A DNA stretch of 36,370 nt from Flavobacteriaceae bacterium UBA5544 (GCA_002426755.1 DINI01000024.1:18757-55126), one strand, 5' to 3'. Shown: positions 15,609 to 24,800, counted from the first letter of the stretch. Notes: generated from the sequence alone by a model not told the origin. Translations and numbers: made by a program.

Positions 15609-16646
15609 TTAATCTTTTGAAAGATACACAGAAGATGCTGCACTTAAGGTATTGTTTAATGTTGGTGTTATGTCTCCACCAGATCCAATATTGTTAAACG
15701 CCAATATACGACCTCCACCGTTTCCAGCTTCGGCAATAAATACAGTTCCTGTGGCATTATCATATGCAACATCAACAGGGTTTCCCAATAATGTACTTGA
15801 ACCAGACACTCTAACTTGGTCGCTTACAGCTAAAGTTCCTCCATCAGCAATGGCATTGAATTTAGAAGCAAAATTGGAAATGACATGAAAACCACCATCA
15901 TCTTGAGTGTTTGTAGCATCACCAATATCAGTCATAATCATTGTGTTACTGTTTAAATCATAAGTCAAACCGTGTGTTCTTACGATGCCTTCAATTACTA
16001 CTCTTTTGGATGCAGAGAGGGTTGCATCAGATGTATTGTTCAAGAAATTTGTGAATACAGCCAGTTCGTTATCTGCATCAACTACGGCATATAAATCGTT
16101 ACCAATAAAGGTAATTCCCCAAACTTTAAAATCGGTTGTAATTGTGTTTCTTAATGTAAACTCCGTACCGTTGCTTTCATAGACAAAGAAACGTCCATCT
16201 AAAGTATTCATGTCACCATCTACATCAGCATTGTCTGCAACAACCACAATATTGCCTTTAACAGCAGTCTCTCTTGGACTTTGCATATCAACCGTACCAA
16301 TTAAGGCAGACACAATGGATGTATTGTTTGGTAACGCTGAAATACCTGTAAAAGCCTCAAGATTGAATCCTGAACGTGATGCTTGTAAAACAACATCATT
16401 ATCAGCATCATAAAAAATGCCGTCTGCGGCCAATGAAGTTGTTAATAATGTAGTAGTAGTTATGTTTGATGCATCTGTAACATCATAATATGTTATGTTT
16501 CCATCGGTATTGTTAGAAGCGAATAATTTTGTTGAATTTGTTGGAGGAGTTTGGCTACCACTATCGTCATCACTATTGCATGAAAATGCAAAGAGTGACA
16601 CGGTGATAAGTAGGCCAAAAAGTTTAATAGAATTTAGTGCTTTCAT
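15609..16646 (-). CDS. Surface lipoprotein, beta-propeller-like
   Basis: 345 residues with a signal peptide and lipobox FAFSC (Cys23), followed by NSDDDSG. An acidic stretch just after the Cys resembles the Bacteroidota lipoprotein export signal, so the protein is probably on the outside of the outer membrane. The body consists of repeated strands with patterns such as NITYYDVTDASN and LYAVVDADNELAVF, typical of a beta-propeller. No catalytic motif. Monocistronic. Function unknown; similar proteins are annotated only as hypothetical. Confidence 0.75.
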   Translation of the reverse strand: MKALNSIKLFGLLITVSLFAFSCNSDDDSGSQTPPTNSTKLFASNNTDGNITYYDVTDASNITTTTLLTTSLAADGIFYDADNDVVLQASRSGFNLEAFTGISALPNNTSIVSALIGTVDMQSPRETAVKGNIVVVADNADVDGDMNTLDGRFFVYESNGTEFTLRNTITTDFKVWGITFIGNDLYAVVDADNELAVFTNFLNNTSDATLSASKRVVIEGIVRTHGLTYDLNSNTMIMTDIGDATNTQDDGGFHVISNFASKFNAIADGGTLAVSDQVRVSGSSTLLGNPVDVAYDNATGTVFIAEAGNGGGRILAFNNIGSGGDITPTLNNTLSAASSVYLSKD

Positions 16647-16953
16647 AAAAATTTGTTTTTAATGTTATAATGTTATTTACGTCCCAAACACTTTAAAGGT
16701 TGAATTGGATTGGAGGTTTAACAAAAGTTTATGAAGTTATTAATAAACGAAATGCAACTATTTTCAATTGAAGTTACTTTAAGTCAGCGTATTTAAGATC
16801 AATATGGATTTAAACAAAAAAGCTACCCCAAAACATAAAAGGGGTAGCCATATTTAAAATAATCTGTCAATGTTTCTCTTTAGGGACAAAAATTGTTTAC
16901 TGTATGTTTCATCAACAAACTACAGTCTAAATAATCCAAATTTTATGCCAAAA
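16647..16953. other. Intergenic region with terminator
   Basis: About 300 bp. It must hold the promoter of the 15609-16646 gene (no exact TAnnTTTG found) and contains the terminator of the acyltransferase operon at 16822-16848. Nothing else recognised. Confidence 0.5.
16822..16848 (-). terminator. Terminator of kdsB-kdnB operon
   Basis: GCTACCCC (16822-16829), an 11-nt loop, and GGGGTAGC (16841-16848). On the minus strand the hairpin is followed by a run of six T, so it ends the operon whose last gene stops at 16954. Confidence 0.9.
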
Positions 16954-17502
16954 TCATGTATTTTGAGGAACTTTCCCTTGAACATCCTCAAAAAAAGTTT
17001 TGATAAACCTTAAATCTGATTCAAAATCATCGGTTGGATAAAATGGTTCGGAAATTTTGTTTTGTTTACGGCCAAAATCTAAAGTAAACATGATGATTGG
17101 GACATTTGCAGCTTTGGCAATATAGTAAAAGCCAGTTTTCCAATTTTCAACTTTTTTACGTGTGCCTTCCGGTGATATTGCCAATCTGAATTCATCTCTT
17201 TTTTCAAATAAATCCGCAATCGCTTGAACTTTATTCTGTCCTGATGTTCTATCTAAAGGAGCGCCGCCAATACTTCTGAAATAGTAGCCGAACGGCCAAA
17301 CGAAGAGTTCTTTTTTACCAACAAAATTTGATTTGATTCCTATAACTTGTCGAAGTAGCAATGCAATAAAAAAATCGTAATTGCTGGTATGTGGTGCAGC
17401 TATCAAAACCGCTTTCTTTACGGTATCTTTAGACATGGTTACATTTCCAACAACTTTCCAGCCAAGTAGCTTAAAGTAAATCCATTTGGCTAGCCATCGC
17501 AT
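16954..17502 (-). CDS. PlsC-like 1-acyl-glycerol-3-phosphate acyltransferase family
   Basis: 182 residues with the PlsC family motifs: HTSNYD (HX4D, H38 and D43), GGAPLDR (79-85) and SPEGTR (110-115). The acyltransferase core is intact, so it should transfer acyl chains to a glycerol phosphate or similar acceptor at the membrane. It is short and lacks long N-terminal spans. It lies 1 bp after kdnB as the last gene of a four-gene operon for Kdo metabolism, so acylation of a lipid A or glycolipid precursor is possible (inference). The usual annotation would be glycerol acyltransferase. Confidence 0.88.
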   Translation of the reverse strand: MRWLAKWIYFKLLGWKVVGNVTMSKDTVKKAVLIAAPHTSNYDFFIALLLRQVIGIKSNFVGKKELFVWPFGYYFRSIGGAPLDRTSGQNKVQAIADLFEKRDEFRLAISPEGTRKKVENWKTGFYYIAKAANVPIIMFTLDFGRKQNKISEPFYPTDDFESDLRFIKTFFEDVQGKVPQNT

Positions 17503-17503
17503 A

Positions 17504-18586
17504 TTACATTTTTTGGTATAGGGATTTTAATTTTTCTCTTGTAATGGTTTGTTTCCAATGTTTTCCCAAAGCATTTTGCCAAAGTGGCTCCAAGCCTAGC
17601 GCCACATCAATCATTGTATCAAATTGTTCATCATCCAAATCCGCACAAATTCCTTGCGGAAGCTGAATGTTATGAAGTTTTTTCATTTGCTTAAATAATT
17701 CAACTCCTTCTGGATAGAATTCTTCCAAATGATCAAACACAATGCAATTACCTACACCATGTTTTGTACCTAACAAATAACCCAATCCATAACTCATAGC
17801 GTGAGCCACGCCCACTTGCGAATAAGCGATGCTCATTCCGCCATGCCAAGAAGCCATCATCAACTTATCCTGTGCTTCCTCTTCGGAGAGATTTCCGTCA
17901 ACGAAAATTTCCTTGCATAATTCGAAAGCTTTCTCGCCATAACTCTGACTGAAAGCATTCAAAAATGTGCCGTTCAAAGACTCAATACAATGGATATAGC
18001 AATCCATACCTGTATAAAACCACTGCTGCTTTGGAACTCCAACAGTTAATTCTGGGTCCAAAATAACTTGGTCAAAAGGTGTATGGTCAGAATTGATTCC
18101 CAATTTTTTTTCCGGTCCTGTTAAAACAGTGGTTCTCGATACTTCTGCCCCAGTTCCAGAAATTGTAGGCACTCCGACATGATATATGGCTGGCGATTTT
18201 ACCAAATCCCAACCTTGGTAATCTTTAGCCTCCCCTTCGTTGGTCAACATGATGGAGACGGCTTTGGCTAAATCCAATACAGTGCCACCGCCAATACCAA
18301 TAATTCCTGAAGGCCTATCGTTGTGTGTTAGAATAATTTTTTCAACCAATTCATCAACCTGTGAGGTTTTTGGTTCCTCATTGGCAGATATAAATATCAA
18401 TTCATCATCGTAAGCTAAAGGAATTCGAGATGTAACCAAAGCATCTCCCTTGAACACATCATCCACCAAAAAAATAAATGGTGCCTTGACATTTAATCTT
18501 TTAGGCTCTATAATATCTCCTAATTGATTAAAACTGCCACGTCCAAATACAATTCTGGACACCATTGGGTAATTTTTATAACTCAT
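17504..18586 (-). CDS. kdnB: KdnB-like Kdo 8-oxidase (iron alcohol dehydrogenase)
   Basis: 360 residues of the iron-containing alcohol dehydrogenase family. NAD-binding GIGGGTVLDLAKA (97-109), and metal ligands D195, H199 (GMDCYIHCIE), H262 (GVAHAMS) and H276 (GTKHGVG). The sequence resembles KdnB, which in Shewanella oxidises Kdo at C8 so that the aminotransferase KdnA can make 8-amino-Kdo. The match is supported by a kdsB gene two genes upstream in the same operon. No KdnA is in the window. The start overlaps the HAD gene stop by 4 bp. A different alcohol substrate cannot be excluded. Confidence 0.8.
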   Translation of the reverse strand: MSYKNYPMVSRIVFGRGSFNQLGDIIEPKRLNVKAPFIFLVDDVFKGDALVTSRIPLAYDDELIFISANEEPKTSQVDELVEKIILTHNDRPSGIIGIGGGTVLDLAKAVSIMLTNEGEAKDYQGWDLVKSPAIYHVGVPTISGTGAEVSRTTVLTGPEKKLGINSDHTPFDQVILDPELTVGVPKQQWFYTGMDCYIHCIESLNGTFLNAFSQSYGEKAFELCKEIFVDGNLSEEEAQDKLMMASWHGGMSIAYSQVGVAHAMSYGLGYLLGTKHGVGNCIVFDHLEEFYPEGVELFKQMKKLHNIQLPQGICADLDDEQFDTMIDVALGLEPLWQNALGKHWKQTITREKLKSLYQKM

Positions 18587-19326
18587 ACATATTTGTTCTT
18601 AACTGCTGAACTTTGTTTTTTTCTGCTTAAAAGAGGAATTATTTCCAACAGATTATCAACAGTTTTATAGCTTTTGTCCTTTGTTTCAGTATCATTGACC
18701 TGCTCATGAATCCAAGTCGTATGAAATGGCACGTGAATGGCTTTTGCTTTTATATTGACCAAAGGTAAAATATCTGACTTTAATGAATTTCCAATCATTA
18801 AAAATTCTGATGGTTTAATGTCCAAATGGTTCAACAATTTTGAATAATTGGCTTCTTGTTTATCACTCAATATTTCGATATGGTGGAAATAATCCAATAG
18901 ACCAGATTTTTCCAATTTTCGTTCTTGGTCCAACAAATCGCCTTTTGTGACAACTATTAATCGAAACTCTTTTGACAATGTATGCAAAACTTCGTCAACA
19001 CCTTCCAATAATTCTACTGGTTTGTTGAGCATATGTTTACCTATCTCCAATATTTTTTCAATGGTAGCATTTGACACAGTTCCGTTGGAGATTTCCAAGG
19101 CCATTTCAACCATAGATAACACAAAACCCTTGATACCATAACCATATAATGGCAGGTTTTCTACCTCCTTCTTAAATAACTCTTGGTCAATTTTGTTAGC
19201 GGTTTCATAAGGCGAGAGTAATTTGGCAAACTCTAATTCCGCATCTCGAAAATACGTCTCATTGACCCAAAGTGTGTCATCCGCATCAAACCCAATAACT
19301 TTAATGTCCTTATACTCTACTTCCAT
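18583..19326 (-). CDS. HAD family hydrolase
   Basis: 247 residues with HAD motif I FDADDT (D14, D16), motif II VVTKGD (T127) and motif IV GNSLKSD (179-185); a helical cap lies between I and II. These fit a phosphatase or beta-phosphoglucomutase-like enzyme. It overlaps kdsB by 10 bp and kdnB by 4 bp. Kdo synthesis needs a Kdo-8-phosphate phosphatase (KdsC), but KdsC is shorter and cap-less, so this is a different HAD type; the operon context leaves a related role open. Substrate unknown. Confidence 0.85.
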   Translation of the reverse strand: MEVEYKDIKVIGFDADDTLWVNETYFRDAELEFAKLLSPYETANKIDQELFKKEVENLPLYGYGIKGFVLSMVEMALEISNGTVSNATIEKILEIGKHMLNKPVELLEGVDEVLHTLSKEFRLIVVTKGDLLDQERKLEKSGLLDYFHHIEILSDKQEANYSKLLNHLDIKPSEFLMIGNSLKSDILPLVNIKAKAIHVPFHTTWIHEQVNDTETKDKSYKTVDNLLEIIPLLSRKKQSSAVKNKYV

Positions 19327-20045
19327 AAACGTTTTGCGCGTTCCAAGTCTTCAGGGGTATCGATCTCAACACCTTCGACTGTGGTTTCAACCATTTTTAT
19401 TTTTTTGCTGTACTCCAAATATCGAATACATTCTATTTTTTCAGTTGCTTCAAGAAATTGCATTGGCAATCGATAAAAATCCAACAATGCTTGCTTTCTA
19501 AAAGCATAAATGCCTTTATGCTTAAAATATCTTGTGCCTACTTCGTTGTCACGAGGAAATGGTATCGGACTTCTTGAAAAATACAAGGCAAAATTATTTT
19601 GGTCAACAATTACTTTGACCGTGTTTGGATTACTGATTTCTTCCCAATCATGAATTTCAACCATCAAAGAAGCCAAATCAATTTCTTTTTGATGATCATG
19701 TTTAAAAACTTCCAATACTTTTTCTAAACTTTCACGCTCTGTAAAAGGTTCGTCACCTTGAACATTCACCACAATGTCCACATCCAAATCCACAACCGCT
19801 TCGGCAATTCTATCACTTCCTGATTGATGCTCTTTTTTGCTCATGATGGCTTTTCCTCCATTATTAACAATCTCATCATAAATGATTGCGCTATCCGTAA
19901 CCACATATACTTCATCAAATAATTGAGTTGCGACAGTGGCTTCGTATGTTCGGAGAATAACCGTTTTTCCTGCCAAATTCTGCATCAATTTGGCGGGAAA
20001 ACGCGATGCACTATAACGTGCCGGAATCATTGAGATAATTTTCAT
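19317..20045 (-). CDS. kdsB: 3-deoxy-manno-octulosonate cytidylyltransferase
   Basis: 242 residues, typical KdsB length. Signature IPARYSASRFPAK (7-19) for CTP binding, SGSDRIAEA (75-83) and NVQGDEP (94-100) for metal and Kdo binding. KdsB makes CMP-Kdo, the donor for Kdo transfer to lipid A. Its operon partner kdnB suggests the enzyme may use 8-amino-Kdo, as the Shewanella homologue does, but the sequence alone does not tell which. First gene of the operon, with a promoter at 20066-20073. Ends 10 bp inside the HAD gene. Confidence 0.95.
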   Translation of the reverse strand: MKIISMIPARYSASRFPAKLMQNLAGKTVILRTYEATVATQLFDEVYVVTDSAIIYDEIVNNGGKAIMSKKEHQSGSDRIAEAVVDLDVDIVVNVQGDEPFTERESLEKVLEVFKHDHQKEIDLASLMVEIHDWEEISNPNTVKVIVDQNNFALYFSRSPIPFPRDNEVGTRYFKHKGIYAFRKQALLDFYRLPMQFLEATEKIECIRYLEYSKKIKMVETTVEGVEIDTPEDLERAKRLWK

Positions 20046-20065
20046 ATAAGCGAAAGAATTCTAAC

Positions 20066-20073
20066 CAAAAATA
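20066..20073 (-). promoter_or_regulatory. Promoter of kdsB operon
   Basis: Minus-strand TATTTTTG matches TAnnTTTG, with TTG (20094-20092) 18 bp upstream as the -33 element, the standard spacing. Leader of about 15 nt before ATG 20045. Confidence 0.65.
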
Positions 20074-20090
20074 AAACTTTTTATAGGAAA

Positions 20091-20654
20091 TCAAGGTTTT
20101 GAAGGTCTAATCTTTTTATAAACTTTAAAAATGATATAAAACACAATAATTACCAGTATCAAAGCTACTATTGGTAAAAAGATTGAAACGATTGACATGA
20201 CTATAGATGTTCCCGTTTCTATGGTTGAAACGACCGGATTTCCAAATCCTGCAGTAGAGACTGAAGAAGTTAAACGTGTTGCTCCGGATGTACTTTTTAT
20301 TGTAGCAGCCGTACCGCCTCCTGCGATAATTGCTAAAGCCCAGGTAATCATAGGGCTTAAATCCGCAACTGTGGATACCATTACTGCTGTACCCGCAATG
20401 GTTGCCAAAGGAATTGCGATAGTATCCAAAAGGTTATCAACAAACGGGATGTAATAAGCTGTTATTTCCATTAAAGTTGCTACACCCAGTGTTATAATAG
20501 CCGTTATACTACCGATCCATTGCCAAGATTCGTTGAGTTCCCAAAGATTAAAATAGGACGCCAAACTCAAGGCAAATAGCGGTAGAAACACCCTAAAGCC
20601 AACAGAAGCGGCAAGTCCAATACCAAGACAAATACTGATGATGGTTTCGGTCAT
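20091..20654 (-). CDS. DUF4126 membrane protein
   Basis: 187 residues, nearly all hydrophobic with about five to six membrane spans, starting MTETIISICLGIGLAASVGFRV. The GlyAla-rich middle (ALAIIAGGGTAATIKSTSGATRL) and the E-T-G region are characteristic of DUF4126. Inner-membrane protein of unknown function. It is 38 bp downstream of the helicase gene and may be co-transcribed with it, and ends just before the kdsB promoter. Confidence 0.85.
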   Translation of the reverse strand: MTETIISICLGIGLAASVGFRVFLPLFALSLASYFNLWELNESWQWIGSITAIITLGVATLMEITAYYIPFVDNLLDTIAIPLATIAGTAVMVSTVADLSPMITWALAIIAGGGTAATIKSTSGATRLTSSVSTAGFGNPVVSTIETGTSIVMSIVSIFLPIVALILVIIVFYIIFKVYKKIRPSKP

Positions 20655-20692
20655 ATGTTGTTAGTTGTTAGTACAACAATATTAATTGTCAA

Positions 20693-22117
20693 TCATTCAT
20701 TAAAAAATTCATCCTTGAATCCAATCAAATATAATTTATTTTTTGCTCTTGTAACTGCCGTGTACAACCAACGCAAATATTCTTTATCAATGCCATTTGG
20801 TAAATAAGGTTGCTCTACGAAAACGGTATTCCATTGCCCACCTTGCGATTTATGGCAGGTGATGGCATAGGAAAATTTTACTTGCAAGGCATTGAAATGT
20901 TTGTTGTTCTTAATCTTAAGGAACTTTTTGTAATTAGAGGTTTCATCTTCATAGTCTTTTTGCACTTCTTGATATAATTTATTGGAATCTTCATAAGCAA
21001 GAGAAGGTGCTTCGGCTTCAATGGTGTCGAGTAATAAAACCGTTTCAAACGGCTGCATTTTTGGATAATCAACCATTTGCACCTTGACTTCTGCAAAACG
21101 GAATCCGTACAAATCTTGAATACTGTGAATTTCCAGTACCTGAATGATATCACCATTGGCAATAAATCCAGCTTCGGAAGTTGGCTTCACCCAAAAATAA
21201 TTGTTTTTTACAACCATTAGGAAATCACCTGGCGTCAATTCGTTTTCATTATTCAGAATTCGTTCTCTGATTTGCTTATTATAAAGATTGGCCCGTTTAT
21301 TACTCCTTACAATTATTGCTGTTTCTTCGTGGCCTTCTTCACCATAAGCATCGTTGATAGCGTCCATAATTTCATGACCATCAATTAGTCTAACAATGTC
21401 CTCAAATCCGTTCAAATCAAATTTAAAGGCATCCATGAATTCACCTTCCATAATTTCGCGGAGGTAAGTGGCATTCATTAAAATACCAGAATCTTGTCCC
21501 TGACGGACCACCTCGTCGAGTTCCATCATTTTTACGCTTTTATTATAATTAAGATTGAGCTGTTGCGCATCTAAAGCAGGACTTAAGTCAGATTTTACTG
21601 GTGGCAGTTGAGCTTTATCACCAATGAGCAACAATTTGCATTTGTGACCAGAATACACATATTGCATTAAATCATCGAGTAAAGAACCATTTTCAAATAA
21701 TTTCGAATCTGCCGGTGCGTCAGGAATCATCGAAGCTTCATCAACAATAAAAAGAGTATTGCGATGTTTGTTGGGTTGCATCACGAACTTGACGCCTCCT
21801 CCCTTATCTTTTTTTGGGAAATATATTTTTTTATGAATGGTAAAGGCTTCGTTACCCGAATAATTGGAAATTACCTTTGCTGCCCTGCCAGTTGGAGCCA
21901 TCAAAACCGCACTTTTTTTGATTTCCCAAAGATTTGATACCAATGTACCAATAATGCTAGTTTTTCCTGTACCTGCAAATCCTTTTAAAAGGTAAAGACC
22001 ATTAGGGGTCGTATCAAAAATGAACTCTGATAATTGGTCTAATACAACATTCTGTTTTTCAGTGGGTTCAAAAGGGAATTTTTTCTTTAATAAGCGATAA
22101 AATTCAGAAGCATTCAT
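20693..22117 (-). CDS. RecD-like ATP-dependent DNA helicase
   Basis: 474 residues of helicase superfamily 1B. Walker A GFAGTGKTS (46-54), PTGRAAK (motif Ia), VDEASM (125-130, Walker B), GDKAQLPPV (motif III), VVRQG (motif IV region), the UvrD_C_2 motif AITCHKSQGGQW and final YTAVTRAK (motif VI). It lacks the long N-terminal part of RecD2 and of RecD in RecBCD, and resembles the short RecD/Dda-type helicases common in Bacteroidota. Expected role: 5'-3' unwinding during repair or replication. No nuclease partner nearby. Confidence 0.9.
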   Translation of the reverse strand: MNASEFYRLLKKKFPFEPTEKQNVVLDQLSEFIFDTTPNGLYLLKGFAGTGKTSIIGTLVSNLWEIKKSAVLMAPTGRAAKVISNYSGNEAFTIHKKIYFPKKDKGGGVKFVMQPNKHRNTLFIVDEASMIPDAPADSKLFENGSLLDDLMQYVYSGHKCKLLLIGDKAQLPPVKSDLSPALDAQQLNLNYNKSVKMMELDEVVRQGQDSGILMNATYLREIMEGEFMDAFKFDLNGFEDIVRLIDGHEIMDAINDAYGEEGHEETAIIVRSNKRANLYNKQIRERILNNENELTPGDFLMVVKNNYFWVKPTSEAGFIANGDIIQVLEIHSIQDLYGFRFAEVKVQMVDYPKMQPFETVLLLDTIEAEAPSLAYEDSNKLYQEVQKDYEDETSNYKKFLKIKNNKHFNALQVKFSYAITCHKSQGGQWNTVFVEQPYLPNGIDKEYLRWLYTAVTRAKNKLYLIGFKDEFFNE

Positions 22118-22283
22118 GGATCGGTTTTAGACTATTGGCAAAGTGGAAAGATAAGATATAATTTGTGGCGTTTAAAAGGATAAATAGATTAAATTTACTT
22201 TTCGAAAAAATTCATCCGTAACAAATGAAGCTAATTTTATTTCATTTTTACAGCTATTGGTTTTCACGAATAAAAAAAAATTG

Positions 22284-22291
22284 TAGATTTG
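22284..22291 (+). promoter_or_regulatory. Promoter of membrane protein-DUF3822-rsmD unit
   Basis: TAGATTTG matches TAnnTTTG. A TTG at 22257-22259 is 24 bp upstream, slightly long for a -33 box. Leader of about 35 nt to ATG 22332. Confidence 0.55.
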
Positions 22292-22331
22292 CGTAATACC
22301 TAAAACTAAAAAATTAATAAACAAGCTCACT

Positions 22332-23057
22332 ATGTTAAACTTCATTATTGCGATAGTAGTTGTTATTCTTCTTACGATAGGAATCGTATGGTTGATTGAC
22401 AAATTTGTACCAAAAAAACTTAAGATCGTTGTCAATCTTGTATTATGGATTATCATAATCGCATTAGGTTATTTTACCTTCATGTCCGTTTATGGTGAAA
22501 TTCAATTCAATCAACTTAAAGAAAAACGTTATTCTGCTGTTATCGATAGATTGATAGACATTAGAGATGCAGAGTTAGCTTATAAACAGGTGAATGGAAA
22601 ATTCACAGATAATTTTGATGAATTAGTAAAGTTCATAGATAATGGTGAATTTACAATTACTCAAAAAAGAGACACAACTGTTCATGATGCAGAAATGACC
22701 AAAAGATTTGGCGTGGATATGACCAAAGAAATAGTGTTAACTGATACCCTTGGAAAACGACCTGTTAGAGACTCCCTTTTTGGAGCAGACACACGTTACA
22801 AACAAATGATGAATGTTCCGGCTGGAGAATCTGGTGCAAAATTTAAGTTGCAGGCAGGAATGTTGGATGATATACCTGTTTTTGAGGCAAGTGTAGACAA
22901 AGAGGTTATTCTACACGATCAAGATAAAAATCTTGTTGAAAAAGAAAAGCAAGTCGTCTCTGTGGATGGTGTGAACGGCCCAACTTTAACCGTGGGTTCA
23001 ATGAACGAAGTCAAGACCACTGGAAACTGGCCAAAAACGTATTCAAAAGGCGAATAA
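22332..23057 (+). CDS. Conserved membrane protein
   Basis: 241 residues: two membrane helices (about 4-22 and 31-52), then a soluble domain of about 185 residues beginning VYGEIQFNQLKEKR with a repeated aspartate/lysine pattern (RDAELAYKQVNGKFTDNFDEL). The segment from RYSAVIDRLIDIRDAELAY is predicted helical and resembles the start of type II pilin-like proteins, but no other feature supports that. Conserved in flavobacteria as hypothetical. It lies 1 bp before the TTG start of the DUF3822 gene, so translation is probably coupled. Confidence 0.8.
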   Translation: MLNFIIAIVVVILLTIGIVWLIDKFVPKKLKIVVNLVLWIIIIALGYFTFMSVYGEIQFNQLKEKRYSAVIDRLIDIRDAELAYKQVNGKFTDNFDELVKFIDNGEFTITQKRDTTVHDAEMTKRFGVDMTKEIVLTDTLGKRPVRDSLFGADTRYKQMMNVPAGESGAKFKLQAGMLDDIPVFEASVDKEVILHDQDKNLVEKEKQVVSVDGVNGPTLTVGSMNEVKTTGNWPKTYSKGE

Positions 23058-23058
23058 A

Positions 23059-23865
23059 TTGAATCAAAATCATATTAAAGACCTGTCCATTCAAATTAGT
23101 TTGAGTGGACTTTCTTTTTGTATCCTCAATAGAACCTCAAAAAGCGTTGAGTTTCTGAAAAACAATTATTTTGACCGGAAGGTAAATCCGTTTGAAGCGT
23201 TGGAGCATCTTAAACAATCTCTAATAGAACACACGGACCTGAACCAAAAGTTTTCTTCTGTGTTGGTCATTTATCAAAATGAACTTTCCAATTTGGTTCC
23301 TAAAGTATTGTTTAACGAAAATCAATCTGCTGATTATTTGAAATTCAATTCAAAAATCCTAAAATCCGATTTCATTTCGCATGACGAGATTGCCATTAAT
23401 GACAGTGTCAATGTCTATGTGCCTTATATGAATATCAACAATTTCATTTTTGATACGTTTGGCGTTTTTGAATATAAGCATGCCTCTACGCTTCTTATCG
23501 ATACACTTCTACAGAAAGAAGCTAAATCTGAATATGCTTCGATGTATCTCAATGTCAATCAACAGAGTTTTGAATTGGTGGCGATAAAGGATGAAAAACT
23601 ATTGCTCTATAATAGCTTTGAATTTACGACCAAAGAGGATGTTGTCTATTACCTCTTATTTACAATGGAGCAATTACGTCTTAATCCAGAAACCATCAAA
23701 CTCAACTTAATGGGATTGATTGAAAAAGATGATGACCTATATACAATCATATATACCTATGTCAGATTTGTAGAATTTTACAAACCAAACTATAATTTTG
23801 AATTCAAATCTGACCAAAAACCTTTGGCCCCGCATCATAATGCAATCATTCTAAACAGCTTTTAA
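23059..23865 (+). CDS. DUF3822 family protein
   Basis: 268 residues of the DUF3822 family, which in Bacteroidota nearly always precedes rsmD. The conserved opening LSIQISLSGLSFCILN (9-24) and the ASMYLNVNQQSFELV region are seen. An ASKHA/PilM-like fold has been suggested for such proteins, but no function is known. I use the TTG at 23059 because it is 1 bp after the previous stop and gives the family N-terminus; the first usable ATG would delete conserved residues. rsmD begins at the base after its stop. Confidence 0.85.
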   Translation: MNQNHIKDLSIQISLSGLSFCILNRTSKSVEFLKNNYFDRKVNPFEALEHLKQSLIEHTDLNQKFSSVLVIYQNELSNLVPKVLFNENQSADYLKFNSKILKSDFISHDEIAINDSVNVYVPYMNINNFIFDTFGVFEYKHASTLLIDTLLQKEAKSEYASMYLNVNQQSFELVAIKDEKLLLYNSFEFTTKEDVVYYLLFTMEQLRLNPETIKLNLMGLIEKDDDLYTIIYTYVRFVEFYKPNYNFEFKSDQKPLAPHHNAIILNSF

Positions 23866-24420
23866 ATGAGAATTATTTCAGGAAAATTTAAAGGCAGGCG
23901 TATCACGGCTCCAAAAAAACTGCCCGTTAGACCAACGACCGATATGGCCAAGGAAGCCCTGTTCAACATTTTGAACAACCAGTATTATTTTGATGAAATT
24001 TCGGTGTTGGATTTATTTTCTGGAACCGGAAGCATCAGCTATGAATTTGCCTCAAGGGGTACCGAAAACATCACCGCTGTTGATGAAGATTTTGGGTGCA
24101 TTAAATTCATTAACCAAACAGCAGAGGAATTCGAGATGTCCATTCAAGCGATAAAAAGTGACGTCTTTAAATTTCTGGAAAACTCAAAAGTCAAAGCCAC
24201 CGTCATTTTTGCAGACCCACCCTATGCATTTACTTTGGTGCAATTCTCAAAAATTCCTGAATTGGTTTTTCAAAATGACTTATTGGAGAACAATGGTCTT
24301 TTAATTGTAGAGCATTCAAAGCATACAGACATTTCCGAACTTTCCAACTATCAATACTCCAAAAATTATGGTGGTAACATGTTTAGTTTCTTTCACAAAG
24401 ACTCTGACGAAGAAGAATAA
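23866..24420 (+). CDS. rsmD: 16S rRNA (guanine(966)-N(2))-methyltransferase
   Basis: 184 residues, RsmD length. N-terminal RIISGKFKGRRI and RPTTDMAKEALFNIL (22-36), the SAM-binding DLFSGTGS (49-56) and catalytic ADPPY (116-120, DPPY 117-120). It methylates N2 of G966 in 16S rRNA during 30S assembly. It starts immediately after DUF3822, a conserved pairing. The C-terminus is acidic (DSDEEE). It is convergent with rnpB and shares its terminator. Confidence 0.95.
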   Translation: MRIISGKFKGRRITAPKKLPVRPTTDMAKEALFNILNNQYYFDEISVLDLFSGTGSISYEFASRGTENITAVDEDFGCIKFINQTAEEFEMSIQAIKSDVFKFLENSKVKATVIFADPPYAFTLVQFSKIPELVFQNDLLENNGLLIVEHSKHTDISELSNYQYSKNYGGNMFSFFHKDSDEEE

Positions 24421-24426
24421 AAACAA

Positions 24427-24450
24427 AGCTCTTTGAATGAACAAAGAGCT
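24427..24450. terminator. Shared terminator of rsmD and rnpB
   Basis: AGCTCTTTG (24427-24435), loop AATGAA, CAAAGAGCT (24442-24450). AAACA/TGTTT flanks extend the pairing. On the minus strand it is followed by T-rich sequence and ends rnpB; on the plus strand it lies 7 bp after the rsmD stop. Confidence 0.85.
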
Positions 24451-24459
24451 TGTTTGTGT

Positions 24460-24790
24460 AAGTAAATCTATAAGCCGAATTCTGTACTTTTCTTTTTCAG
24501 AAAAGCATTCTGAAAAAGAAAAAGTCCTTATCATTTATCTGAATGGACTGTTGCCAGCACATTTTAGCTGCCTACCCTCCAACAATCGAGCGTGCCGCCC
24601 TCAAGCGTTGGTATACATGGCATTGCACCACATAGAGTTTACCTGGTTTCACTACAGCATTACCTGTACATACTTTCTGTTGCACTGTTCCTAGCCTCAC
24701 GACTGGTGGCCATTAACCACTATGTTGCACTATGGTGTTCGGACTTTCCTCCATTCGTAAAACGAACAGCGATAAGGCGATTTACTTATC
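24460..24790 (-). ncRNA. rnpB: RNase P RNA, bacterial type A
   Basis: About 330 nt catalytic RNA that trims tRNA 5' leaders together with RnpA. Diagnostic blocks on the minus strand: GGAGGAAAGTCCGAACACC (24752-24734) near the 5' end and ACAGAATTCGGCTTAT (24485-24470) at the 3' end. Outer helix P1 forms between GTAAATC near 24786-24780 and GATTTAC at 24468-24462. AACAGAAAGT and GAGGGTAGGCAGCT segments fit the core. Exact ends are estimates. Two plus-strand ORFs in this stretch are therefore spurious. Confidence 0.95.
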
Positions 24791-24792
24791 GG

Positions 24793-24800
24793 CAAAAGTA
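24793..24800 (-). promoter_or_regulatory. -7 promoter element, rnpB
   Basis: Minus-strand TACTTTTG matches TAnnTTTG and ends 3 bases before the estimated 5' end of rnpB, exactly where the -7 box of this gene should be. No clear -33 TTG. Confidence 0.65.
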
